From Mesorhizobium sp. (GTDB lineage: Bacteria; Pseudomonadota; Alphaproteobacteria; Rhizobiales; Rhizobiaceae): a stretch of DNA of 64,000 nucleotides. Positions 57,332 to 64,000 of the stretch are shown in pieces. The notes beneath the pieces are model-generated. The model was not told the origin of the DNA, searched no databases, and saw nothing but the letters and a program-made list of their open reading frames with translations. The stretch spans positions 1-64,000 of the forward strand of contig SAQG01000030.1 in assembly GCA_004020315.1 (NCBI GenBank). Reading direction: 5' to 3'. Positions within the stretch are counted from its first letter, which is position 1. Each line of letters opens with the position of its first letter. The position numbers and the translations under genes are program-made.

Positions 57332-57357
57332 GAGGAGCAGCGGCAGCGCTGCTCCTC
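57332..57357 (+). terminator. Strong hairpin after the y4wE/y4wF-like pair
   Basis: GAGGAGCAGCG and CGCTGCTCCTC form an 11-bp perfect stem with a 4-base loop, 17 bases after the stop. A T-run is lacking. Confidence 0.6.
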
Positions 57358-57391
57358 ATTCCGAAACGGTTGTGGGGGCCGAACTCTTGTG

Positions 57392-57995
57392 TCAGGCGTA
57401 AACCACTAGAGCACGTCCTGTTTGATCCAGTTCATATCCTGCGGCTTTGAAGTAGTTGGCACATTCGGCTGGGGTGAAGAGGTCGACGACCGCGCCGACG
57501 CGTCTCATAGAGCCTTGATGGTTCTCTCGGCTTTGCTCGCAGCAGCGCCTTAAGTTTGGCGAAGGCGTTCTCAATCGGATTGAAGTCGGGACTGTAGGGC
57601 GGCAGGTAGAGCAGGCTCGCGCCTGCGGCCTCAATCGCGTCGCGCACGCCGGCGGCCTTGTGGGCGGGCAGGTCGCCCATGACGACTACGTCGCCCCGCG
57701 ACAATGTCGGTGAAGGCCTTGGTCTTCCAGTGGCATGTGGCACGCCGGCCTGGCAGCGCTCGCCGCGCAGGGTTCTCCAGGCGGATGTCGCCAATGTCAA
57801 ATTTGCTGGCATCCATGCCGCCATCGCTTTCTGGTTCCAGATCGAAAAATCGCCGAATGGAACCAGCGCATCAACCTGCGCCTCAAGGAGCTCACTGCCA
57901 CTTTCGGTCGGCGGGGTGTGCCGCCCCACAAATAGAACATCAATTGTCGTGCCAACCGCGCAAGCGAAGGCCAGAAAGCCAACCTGTGTTTCTAC
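57392..57995 (-). mobile_element. IS630-family transposase relic
   Basis: Minus strand: VVVMGDLPAHKAAGVRDAIE (second Asp, with GD for DN), then LLYLPPYSPDFNPIENAFAK, the DDE Glu region, and after a frameshift VGAVVDLFTPAECANYFKAA then GYELDQTGRALVVYA. The N-terminal half is missing. This is the C-terminal half of an IS630 transposase. Confidence 0.82.
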
Positions 57996-58262
57996 GGCTT
58001 AATTGAGAGGCAGCCGATGTCGGCCGAACATCACCTTGTCTCGAAGTCGACGAATCCGACAGCAGGTTGCGAAAGTGCGCGCGACGCGAACAAACTGCTG
58101 AAGCGCTCAACTCTTATTGATCACGCGTGTTGGACGCGACCCATTCTCGTTCCAATCGGGCTGAGCGCAAATTCTCCCGGTTCACAAAATTGCGTTGCTG
58201 GAGTAGTGGGGGCGCAGAGAAATCTCCGGTCGCAGCCTTACCCGGTCAAAACAAGGATACCA

Positions 58263-58964
58263 ATGATGAAGACTCTCGCCGTCTGCTCTGGCGGATTGGA
58301 CTCCGTTTCCCTTGCTCACATGGTGGCAGCGGAGCATGAACTCACCGGCCTTCTATCTTTCGACTATGGCCAACGGCACAGGAAGGAATTGGGCTTCGCC
58401 GCTCTTTGCGCGGAGCGACTGAAGGTCCCGCACCAGATCATCGACCTCCGCGAAATTGGCCGTGGCCTTTCCGGCTCAGCGCTCACCGACAGTGTCGACG
58501 TGCCGGACGGCCATTACGCCGAAGATACTATGAAGATTACGGTGGTGCCGAACCGCAATGCCATCATGTTTGCAATCGCCTTCGGGCTGGCCGCCACGCA
58601 TAAGGCAGAAGCGGTGGCGGCGGCCGTGCATGGTGGGGATCATTTCATCTATCCAGATTGCCGTCCGGCCTTCATCGAAGCTTTCCAGACAATGCAAGAC
58701 CGCGCGCTCGACGGCTATGCGCAGATACGCCTCTATGCACCGTACGTGAACCTCGGAAAAGCTGACATTGTGGCGGATGGCGCAAGATACGGCACCCCGT
58801 TTGCCGAGACCTGGTCCTGTTACAAGGGCGGCGTGCGTCACTGCGGGCGATGCGGGACCTGCGTCGAGCGGCGCGAAGCGTTCCATCTCGCCGGGCACGC
58901 TGATCCCACCGACTACGAGGACGCCGATTTCTGGCTCGAGGCACTCCGCAGGAGGCGCGCGTAA
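58263..58964 (+). CDS. queC: QueC, 7-cyano-7-deazaguanine synthase
   Basis: From ATG 58263 the 233-residue protein has the PP-loop CSGGLDSVSLAH, FDYGQRHRKE, VPNRNAIMFAIAFG and the C-terminal zinc site SCYKGGVRHCGRCGTCVERR. It converts CDG to preQ0 with ATP and ammonia. The frame is open 80 codons upstream but only the downstream ATG fits the family. The next gene overlaps its stop by one base. The three-gene set makes preQ0, precursor of queuosine in tRNA or of modified DNA bases. Confidence 0.95.
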   Translation: MMKTLAVCSGGLDSVSLAHMVAAEHELTGLLSFDYGQRHRKELGFAALCAERLKVPHQIIDLREIGRGLSGSALTDSVDVPDGHYAEDTMKITVVPNRNAIMFAIAFGLAATHKAEAVAAAVHGGDHFIYPDCRPAFIEAFQTMQDRALDGYAQIRLYAPYVNLGKADIVADGARYGTPFAETWSCYKGGVRHCGRCGTCVERREAFHLAGHADPTDYEDADFWLEALRRRRA

Positions 58965-59320
58965 TGTTCCACATCAGCAAGGAATTCCACTTCTCGGCCT
59001 CGCATCAGCTCACCTCCTTGCCCCCCAACCATCAATGTGCGCGCCTGCACGGGCATAACTATATCGTCGTAGTGGAGCTATCGGCCAAGGAACTGGACGC
59101 CCGCGGCTTCGTGCGCGACTATCACGATCTGGCGCCGCTCAAACGCTATATTGACGAGAGCTTCGACCATCGGCACCTCAACGACGTGCTGGGACATGAG
59201 AAAGTCACGGCGGAATGCCTGGCCAGACATTTCTATGAATGGTGCAAGGCACGTCTGCCGCAGACCACGGCCGTGCGCGTTAGCGAAACACCGAAAACTT
59301 GGGCGGAATACCGTCCGTGA
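58964..59320 (+). CDS. queD: QueD, 6-carboxytetrahydropterin synthase
   Basis: 118 residues: FHFSASHQLTSLPPNHQCAR then LHGHNYIVVVEL (zinc His residues and active-site Cys), DYHDLAPLKRYIDESFDHRH and VSETPKTWAEYRP. This is a complete QueD. It overlaps queC (TAATG) and queE (GTGA). Confidence 0.94.
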   Translation: MFHISKEFHFSASHQLTSLPPNHQCARLHGHNYIVVVELSAKELDARGFVRDYHDLAPLKRYIDESFDHRHLNDVLGHEKVTAECLARHFYEWCKARLPQTTAVRVSETPKTWAEYRP

Positions 59321-59325
59321 CCGAC

Positions 59326-60051
59326 ATGCATCCCGCAATCCGTGTGAGCGAGATATTTGGGCCGACGATCCAGGGCGAGGGCGTGCTCATCGGCTTGCCG
59401 ACGGTGTTCATCAGAACCGGCGGATGTGATTATCGCTGTTCATGGTGCGACAGCCTTCACGCGGTGGACAATCAGTATCGCAATGAATGGCTACCGATGC
59501 CGATCGATGCCGTGTGGCAAACCGTCCATGCGCTTTCCGGCGGCAGGCCGGTTATGGTCTCCTTGTCAGGCGGCAACCCGGCCATTCAGCCGTTCGGTCC
59601 CCTCATAGAACGAGGCCATCGCGAGGGCTATCGTTTTGCACTGGAAACGCAGGGTTCCGTGGTGAGGGAGTGGTTTGCGGATCTTGACGTGCTGATCCTT
59701 AGCCCAAAGCCGCCGTCCAGCGAAATGACGACCAGTTGGGCTGCGTTTGAGGCGTGCCTCGAAGCGGCGCAAGAGAAGCCGCAAATCGTGCTCAAGCTCG
59801 TCGTTTTCGACGAGAGTGACTATGCCTACGCCAAAGAAGTCGCGGCGCGATATCCGCACCTTCCGATCTATCTGCAACCCGGCAATCACACGCCGCCGCG
59901 CCCTGGCAGTGAAGACACCTCTGTCGACTTGGACGGAATAATGATGCGAATGGAATGGCTTGTCGAAAGGGTGACCAGCGACAGGTGGTTCGAAGCCCGC
60001 GTGTTGCCGCAGCTGCACGTTCTGCTTTGGGGTAACAAGAGGGCGGTCTAG
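59326..60051 (+). CDS. queE: QueE, 7-carboxy-7-deazaguanine synthase
   Basis: From ATG 59326 the 241-residue protein reads IRVSEIFGPTIQGEGVLIGL and GGCDYRCSWCDSLHAV, with the radical-SAM C-X3-C-X2-C, then SLSGGNPAI and ALETQGS. A GTG at 59317 overlapping the queD stop is an alternative start. It contracts the pterin ring to give the deazaguanine. Confidence 0.94.
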   Translation: MHPAIRVSEIFGPTIQGEGVLIGLPTVFIRTGGCDYRCSWCDSLHAVDNQYRNEWLPMPIDAVWQTVHALSGGRPVMVSLSGGNPAIQPFGPLIERGHREGYRFALETQGSVVREWFADLDVLILSPKPPSSEMTTSWAAFEACLEAAQEKPQIVLKLVVFDESDYAYAKEVAARYPHLPIYLQPGNHTPPRPGSEDTSVDLDGIMMRMEWLVERVTSDRWFEARVLPQLHVLLWGNKRAV

Positions 60052-60628
60052 TCTGCGGCTTGCGTCGCACCGGAAGGCCGGGCTCCGACGGCTTGGCAGG
60101 CTCTCTTAGCGTGCCGAGTACAGCCGAGCTTTGTTCGCGCCAGCGGTCTCGCATTGTGCGGCTGGAAACCGCCCGGACACCCGCTGCCGGCGTGTGTTAC
60201 CTTGACTCCGATGAGCGGTCGTCACGCAAAGTTGAAATCCGCAAGAACTGGCCTTCTCGCCCCAGCTGCTTGACTGTTTCCTCCGTCGCAAGCACGTCAT
60301 CCCTCCCATCCTTGTCCAGCCCTTATCGATGTATCTCATGGTCCGGCCTGACGCTCGACTGTCAGACACCAGAACGCCAAAGGGGCTGGCCCGCCGGTCA
60401 ACGGCAGCTGCTAAACAGAACGGCGATGTGCATGGGAATGCATCCGTTGCTTAAATGCCTTCCATAAAGAAGATCGATTTCCTCACTGGCCCAACGATCT
60501 CATGGATTTGTTCACGCAACAGGTGAAGCCGTCCGAGATTACGGCGCAACTCGGCTCGGCTTCGTTCCGGTCGGGGCATACGCTACCCGCACCGTCGGAC
60601 CCTTTGCCCGCGCGTGTTCGATTGCCGC
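60052..60628. other. Stretch without a recognised gene
   Basis: About 580 bases with short frames only. Nothing recognisable was seen. Confidence 0.45.
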
Positions 60629-61057
60629 TCACTCGTCATCTTCTGGCGGTTCTAGTTTGCCAACCGAAACCTCTAGCCTCGTGGTGCACTCAATAAGGTT
60701 AGCTAGCAATTTGGCATCAATGTCTGTGTGCCCCTCGTACTCGGAGAGGTTTCGCTCGTTGTGCGCCTTTAGAAAAATCTGAATGTCAGCCTTGTCGGTT
60801 CCGACGGTATGAACGAGCGCTTGAAACACCGAAGTGCGATTGTCCGAGCGATAGCCTTCGCGGCGTAGGGCTGCCAGGGCAAGCCGATGCGCAGCTCCAT
60901 ATAAGAGAGTGAATTGGCTGTCGGGGTCGAGACCTTTCTGTGCGTCAGTTAAATTCTTGCGCGCGCCACCCAGCATGCCGTCATATTCGGACAGCGATGG
61001 GGGCTCACTTTTCATCAGCCCAATCTTTACGAGGTTGTCTAGTTCTTGCTTGCCCAC
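60629..61057 (-). CDS. HEPN-domain protein
   Basis: From a GTG at 61057, overlapping the end of the MNT gene (GGAG ten bases upstream; ATG 61015 is the alternative). The protein is about 142 aa and all-helical: GARKNLTDAQ, LYGAAHRLALAALRREGYRS, and VFQALVHTVGTDKADIQIFL then KAHNERNLSEYEGH. This fits the HEPN fold. The usual RX4-6H motif may be RNLSEYEGH, imperfect. HEPN proteins paired with MNT nucleotidyltransferases form toxin-antitoxin systems, in which HEPN is typically an RNase. Confidence 0.7.
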   Translation of the reverse strand: MGKQELDNLVKIGLMKSEPPSLSEYDGMLGGARKNLTDAQKGLDPDSQFTLLYGAAHRLALAALRREGYRSDNRTSVFQALVHTVGTDKADIQIFLKAHNERNLSEYEGHTDIDAKLLANLIECTTRLEVSVGKLEPPEDDE

Positions 61058-61602
61058 GCTTGTAAATCTTTCTCCGAGCCGATGAGGAAAATCTTTGGAA
61101 GGGTACTTACCTTGCGGACAAACGACCCTTTCTGAGACGCCTTTCGTTGCCATTCCTCCGGCGACAGAAATGTCGGACTGACCTTTCGGCCTAGTCTCAG
61201 TTCCGCGTTTTGTGCGGCTGAATAAAGTTCAGAGAGGTTCAGGTTATCGCCGACCACCATCAAATCGATATCGCTGCGTTCTGTGTCCGTGCCTTTGGCG
61301 ACTGAACCGTACACGAAGGCAGATTTGATCGAATGAAAGTGCGACAGCAATTCCCTTAGTGGCTCGGTTGGTATTTGGTTCTTAAGTGAAAAGTGCGCCG
61401 TGCTCTGCAAAGCAGGGGGGGCTGCGTTCTCAGGCCCCGCGCTAGTGCCGTCACGATGCGCCTTTAGGCGCTGGTATTCATCGACCGAAAGCAGCACAAG
61501 CCGTTCGCGGCCATTCTTGCTGATGATCACGGGTTCCGCTAGCGCCTTGTCCTGATACAGCCCAAAGTTGCGCTGAAATTCAACCGAGCTAATGACCGAC
61601 AT
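61039..61602 (-). CDS. Phd/YefM DNA-binding domain fused to an MNT nucleotidyltransferase
   Basis: ATG 61602 fits the Phd start; ATG 61626 would add eight residues. Residues 1-50 resemble a Phd/YefM antitoxin (ISSVEFQRNFGLYQDKALAE then PVIISKNGRERLVLLSVDEY). After a ~45-residue linker comes a minimal nucleotidyltransferase: FVYGSVAKGTDTERSDIDLM with the GSxxxG and DxD catalytic pattern. MNT antitoxins act by AMPylating HEPN toxins. The fused Phd part could bind and repress its own promoter. It overlaps the HEPN gene by about 20 bases. Confidence 0.8.
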   Translation of the reverse strand: MSVISSVEFQRNFGLYQDKALAEPVIISKNGRERLVLLSVDEYQRLKAHRDGTSAGPENAAPPALQSTAHFSLKNQIPTEPLRELLSHFHSIKSAFVYGSVAKGTDTERSDIDLMVVGDNLNLSELYSAAQNAELRLGRKVSPTFLSPEEWQRKASQKGSFVRKVSTLPKIFLIGSEKDLQAWASKN

Positions 61603-61984
61603 AGAATTGTCCCGATAATCCGTCATATCCGTATAATACGTATCTTTTTGAAAATATCAATGATCTCGTGCTAAGGTACTGAATTATTTGCCTTCGATAT
61701 AGCGCGTCGGCGGAACCAACTCGTAGACGGGCTATGAAAGGTTAAGCGCGGATGTCTATCGGCCGCCGGCGTTCCCGCTCCGCAAGCCTGCCTGAACTAT
61801 TCCGCGCGGCGGTCAAGCCCCAGGCTCCTGCTCATCCAGCGACCGCCCGATCAATAGCAGGCTGGAAAGACAATAGCCGACGTCTTCCGATGGCTCGCCA
61901 TCAGCTTTGGGCTAGCTCCCCATTATCCCGCTTCGAGCTCGACACAGGGCGGTTTCGATGGCGCACGACAATCTGTGTCGGCTT
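61603..61984. other. Intergenic region between the HEPN-MNT locus and nifH
   Basis: It holds the AT-rich promoter region of the Phd-MNT gene (around TACGTA at 61637-61642) and then about 250 bases with no recognised feature up to the nifH activator site. The frame 61752-62009 is not convincing. Confidence 0.45.
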
Positions 61985-62000
61985 TGTCGTGTCCGTGACA
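61985..62000. promoter_or_regulatory. NifA upstream activator sequence of nifH
   Basis: TGT-CGTGTCCGTG-ACA is an exact TGT-N10-ACA, 90 bases upstream of the -24 box. Confidence 0.88.
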
Positions 62001-62089
62001 GACGCCTGAAAGGCCCGCTCGCGCGTTTTGCCGCCGTCTAAGTGGCTGGAATTTAATAACAAAGTTTCTTCTCGGATCGGCCGATCACG

Positions 62090-62106
62090 CTGGTACGCTT
62101 TTTGCG
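62090..62106 (+). promoter_or_regulatory. Sigma-54 promoter of nifHD
   Basis: CTGGTACGCTTTTTGCG gives GG-N10-GC with TTTGC at -12, about 88 bases before nifH. Confidence 0.9.
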
Positions 62107-62193
62107 ATGCTTGGTGTGAGGCGGCACGAGCTGCCTATCGGCACTTGTGTCGCGGGCAGTCGCGATGATTAGAACGAAGGAAGGAAAGCTATT

Positions 62194-63087
62194 ATGTCAG
62201 GTCTGCGTCAGATCGCCTTTTACGGCAAAGGCGGCATCGGCAAGTCCACCACCTCCCAAAATACGCTCGCCGCCCTTGTCGACCTCGGGCAGAGAATCCT
62301 CATCGTAGGATGCGACCCCAAAGCCGATTCCACACGCTTGATCCTGAATTCGAAAGCTCAGGATACCGTCCTGGATCTCGCCGCACAGGAAGGTTCGGTG
62401 GAAGACCTCGAACTCCAGGACGTGCTCAAGGTCGGCTACAGAGGCATCAAGTGCGTGGAGTCCGGCGGCCCCGAGCCGGGTGTCGGTTGCGCCGGCCGCG
62501 GCGTCATCACATCGATCAATTTCCTCGAGGAGAATGGCGCTTATGACGATGTCGATTATGTCTCCTATGACGTCCTCGGCGACGTGGTATGCGGCGGCTT
62601 CGCCATGCCGATCCGCGAAGGCAAGGCCCAGGAGATCTACATCGTCATGTCCGGCGAGATGATGGCGCTCTATGCCGCCAACAACATCGCCAAGGGCATC
62701 CTCAAATATGCCCATTCGGGCGGTGTGCGGCTGGGCGGGCTGATCTGCAATGAACGTCAAACCGACCGTGAACTCGATCTGGCCGAAGCACTGGCTGGCC
62801 GATTGAATTCCAAGCTCATCCACTTCGTGCCCCGCGACAACATCGTCCAGCATGCCGAACTCAGGAAGATGTCGGTGATCCAGTACGCGCCGGACTCCAA
62901 GCAGGCGGGGGAATACCGCGCTCTGGCCGAGAAGATCCACGCCAATTCGGGCCAGGGTACGATCCCGACGCCGATCACCATGGAGGAGCTGGAGGAGATG
63001 CTGCTCGACTTCGGCATCATGAAGACCGACGAGCAGATGCTTGCCGAGCTTCACTCCAAGGAAGCGGCGAAGGCGGCGGCCCAGTAG
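62194..63087 (+). CDS. nifH: NifH, nitrogenase iron protein
   Basis: 297 residues with AAGGAAGGAAAG upstream of ATG 62194. P-loop FYGKGGIGKSTTSQN, cluster Cys in GCAGRGVITSINFLEE and in DVLGDVVCGGFAMPIREGKA. The Arg100-type residue (AGRG) is present. It is the dinitrogenase reductase that feeds electrons to NifDK and serves in FeMo-co assembly. It is complete and shows no damage. Confidence 0.99.
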   Translation: MSGLRQIAFYGKGGIGKSTTSQNTLAALVDLGQRILIVGCDPKADSTRLILNSKAQDTVLDLAAQEGSVEDLELQDVLKVGYRGIKCVESGGPEPGVGCAGRGVITSINFLEENGAYDDVDYVSYDVLGDVVCGGFAMPIREGKAQEIYIVMSGEMMALYAANNIAKGILKYAHSGGVRLGGLICNERQTDRELDLAEALAGRLNSKLIHFVPRDNIVQHAELRKMSVIQYAPDSKQAGEYRALAEKIHANSGQGTIPTPITMEELEEMLLDFGIMKTDEQMLAELHSKEAAKAAAQ

Positions 63088-63173
63088 TGACATTAGCGCT
63101 GCCATGAATCGGCGCGCCTTGCAGAGAACGGCGCCTATTCGTTGAGGCGTCACCCAACCTTGAAAGGGGACTC

Positions 63174-64000
63174 ATGAGCCGGGAATACGAGAATGACGGT
63201 GCTCTTCATGCGAAGCTTATCGAAGAGGTGCTGTCGCATTATCCCGACAAGGCGGCGAAGCGCCGCAAGAAGCACCTCAACGTCGCAAAGAGCGGCAACG
63301 AGGCTGGCGGGGAAAGCGAGGTCCTTTCCGAATGCGACGTCAAATCGAACATCAAGTCCATTCCCGGGGTGATGACGATTCGCGGCTGTGCATATGCGGG
63401 TTCGAAAGGCGTGGTGTGGGGGCCAGTCAAGGATATGGTCCATATCTCGCACGGCCCGGTCGGCTGCGGCCAATACTCTTGGTCGCAGCGCCGCAACTAC
63501 TACGTCGGTACGACGGGCGTCGACACGTTCGGGACAATGCAGTTCACCTCCGATTTCCAGGAGAAGGACATCGTCTTCGGCGGCGACAAGAAGCTGGAAC
63601 AGATCATTGACGAGATTGAAGTCTTGTTTCCGCTCAACAACGGCATCACCGTGCAATCCGAATGCCCTATCGGCCTGATTGGCGATGACACCGAGGCGGT
63701 TTCTCGCAAAAAGACCAAGGAGTATGACAAGACGATCGTGCCGGTACGCTGCGAGGGTTTCCGCGGCGTCTCGCAGTCGCTTGGCCACCACATCGCCAAT
63801 GATGCGATCCGGGATTGGGTCTTCGACAAAAAGGATGTCAAGTTCGAGGCCGGCCCCTACGACGTCAACGTCATCGGCGACTACAATATCGGCGGCGATG
63901 CCTGGGCCTCGCGCATACTGCTTGAGGAGATAGGGCTGCGCGTGGTCGGCAACTGGTCGGGTGACGCCACACTCGCAGAGATCGAGCGCGCCCCGAAGGC
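63174..64000 (+). CDS. nifD: NifD, nitrogenase MoFe protein alpha chain (cut by window end)
   Basis: ATG 63174 with GAAAGGGGA upstream begins MSREYENDGALHAKLIEEVL. The first ~275 residues are open to the window end, with P-cluster ligands in IRGCAYAGSKGVVWGPVKDM and SHGPVGCGQYSW, and later VQSECPIGLIGDDTEAVSRK then GFRGVSQSLGHHIANDAIRD. It follows nifH by 86 bases, in one operon. Confidence 0.98.
   Translation, partial: MSREYENDGALHAKLIEEVLSHYPDKAAKRRKKHLNVAKSGNEAGGESEVLSECDVKSNIKSIPGVMTIRGCAYAGSKGVVWGPVKDMVHISHGPVGCGQYSWSQRRNYYVGTTGVDTFGTMQFTSDFQEKDIVFGGDKKLEQIIDEIEVLFPLNNGITVQSECPIGLIGDDTEAVSRKKTKEYDKTIVPVRCEGFRGVSQSLGHHIANDAIRDWVFDKKDVKFEAGPYDVNVIGDYNIGGDAWASRILLEEIGLRVVGNWSGDATLAEIERAPK

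Overview
This window looks like part of the symbiosis island of a Mesorhizobium-type nitrogen-fixing rhizobium. The evidence is gene content: nodFE, a nodL-type gene, a nodA relic behind a nod box, nifH and the start of nifD, nifB-fdxN-nifZ-fixU, fixABCX, iscN-nifS-nifW, a symbiotic rpoN, nifQ, a NifA-type activator and a syrB-like gene. These are interspersed with insertion-sequence (IS) debris and many broken genes, which is typical of an accessory island. The species is not determined from sequence alone.

Layout. 1-2188: 5' part of gltB (minus strand). 2.5-6 kb: a TlpA-like thioredoxin protein with a possible NifA site, a cysteine-synthase relic and a TauD-type dioxygenase. 6-15 kb: mostly decay, comprising a multi-gene copper/multicopper-oxidase relic, a permease fragment, a small HslV-like gene pair, a broken tyrosine recombinase, IS66 pieces and a syrB-like gene. 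15.2-17.2 kb: nod box, nodA relic, nodF, nodE. 17.9-22.9 kb: a NifA-like activator without a GAF domain, a subtilase autotransporter and a broken lipoprotein gene. 23-28 kb: a DarT/NADAR-type toxin-antitoxin pair, a transposase, an IalB-like protein and two decayed hydrolases. 28-40.5 kb (mostly minus strand): nodL-like gene (plus strand), then the nifB operon, a nifA relic cut by IS66, fixABCX, and the iscN/nifU-relic/nifS/nifW group. 40.8-43.6 kb: a small ORF plus a HmuS-type heme protein, then a frameshifted MFS gene. 45-52.7 kb: a P450 / ferredoxin-SnoaL / double-SDR / luciferase-like oxidoreductase cluster running into nifQ, with rpoN2 and a peroxiredoxin on the other strand. 53.8-57.4 kb: an asnB relic, a HisC-like aminotransferase, a second luciferase-like oxidoreductase and an IS630 relic. 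58-60 kb: queCDE. 60.6-61.6 kb: HEPN and Phd-MNT genes. 62-64 kb: nifH and nifD (cut by the window end).

How it works together. I can read -24/-12 (sigma-54) promoters of the form GG-N10-GC, most with an upstream NifA site (TGT-N10-ACA), in front of nifH, fixA, nifB and the P450 cluster. There is a -24/-12 promoter before iscN, and weaker versions before the TlpA-like gene and the heme gene. The island also carries its own sigma-54 gene and a NifA-type activator. So the nitrogenase structural genes, cofactor synthesis (nifB, nifQ), Fe-S supply (iscN, nifS), electron supply (fixABCX, fdxN) and an uncharacterised oxidative pathway (P450 cluster) look like one regulon. The nod genes are instead under a nod box. 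The most interesting unexplained material is the NifA-linked P450/SDR/flavin-oxidoreductase cluster, the GAF-less NifA with a variant GAFTGA loop, and the two toxin-antitoxin-like loci, one with an unusual Phd-nucleotidyltransferase fusion.
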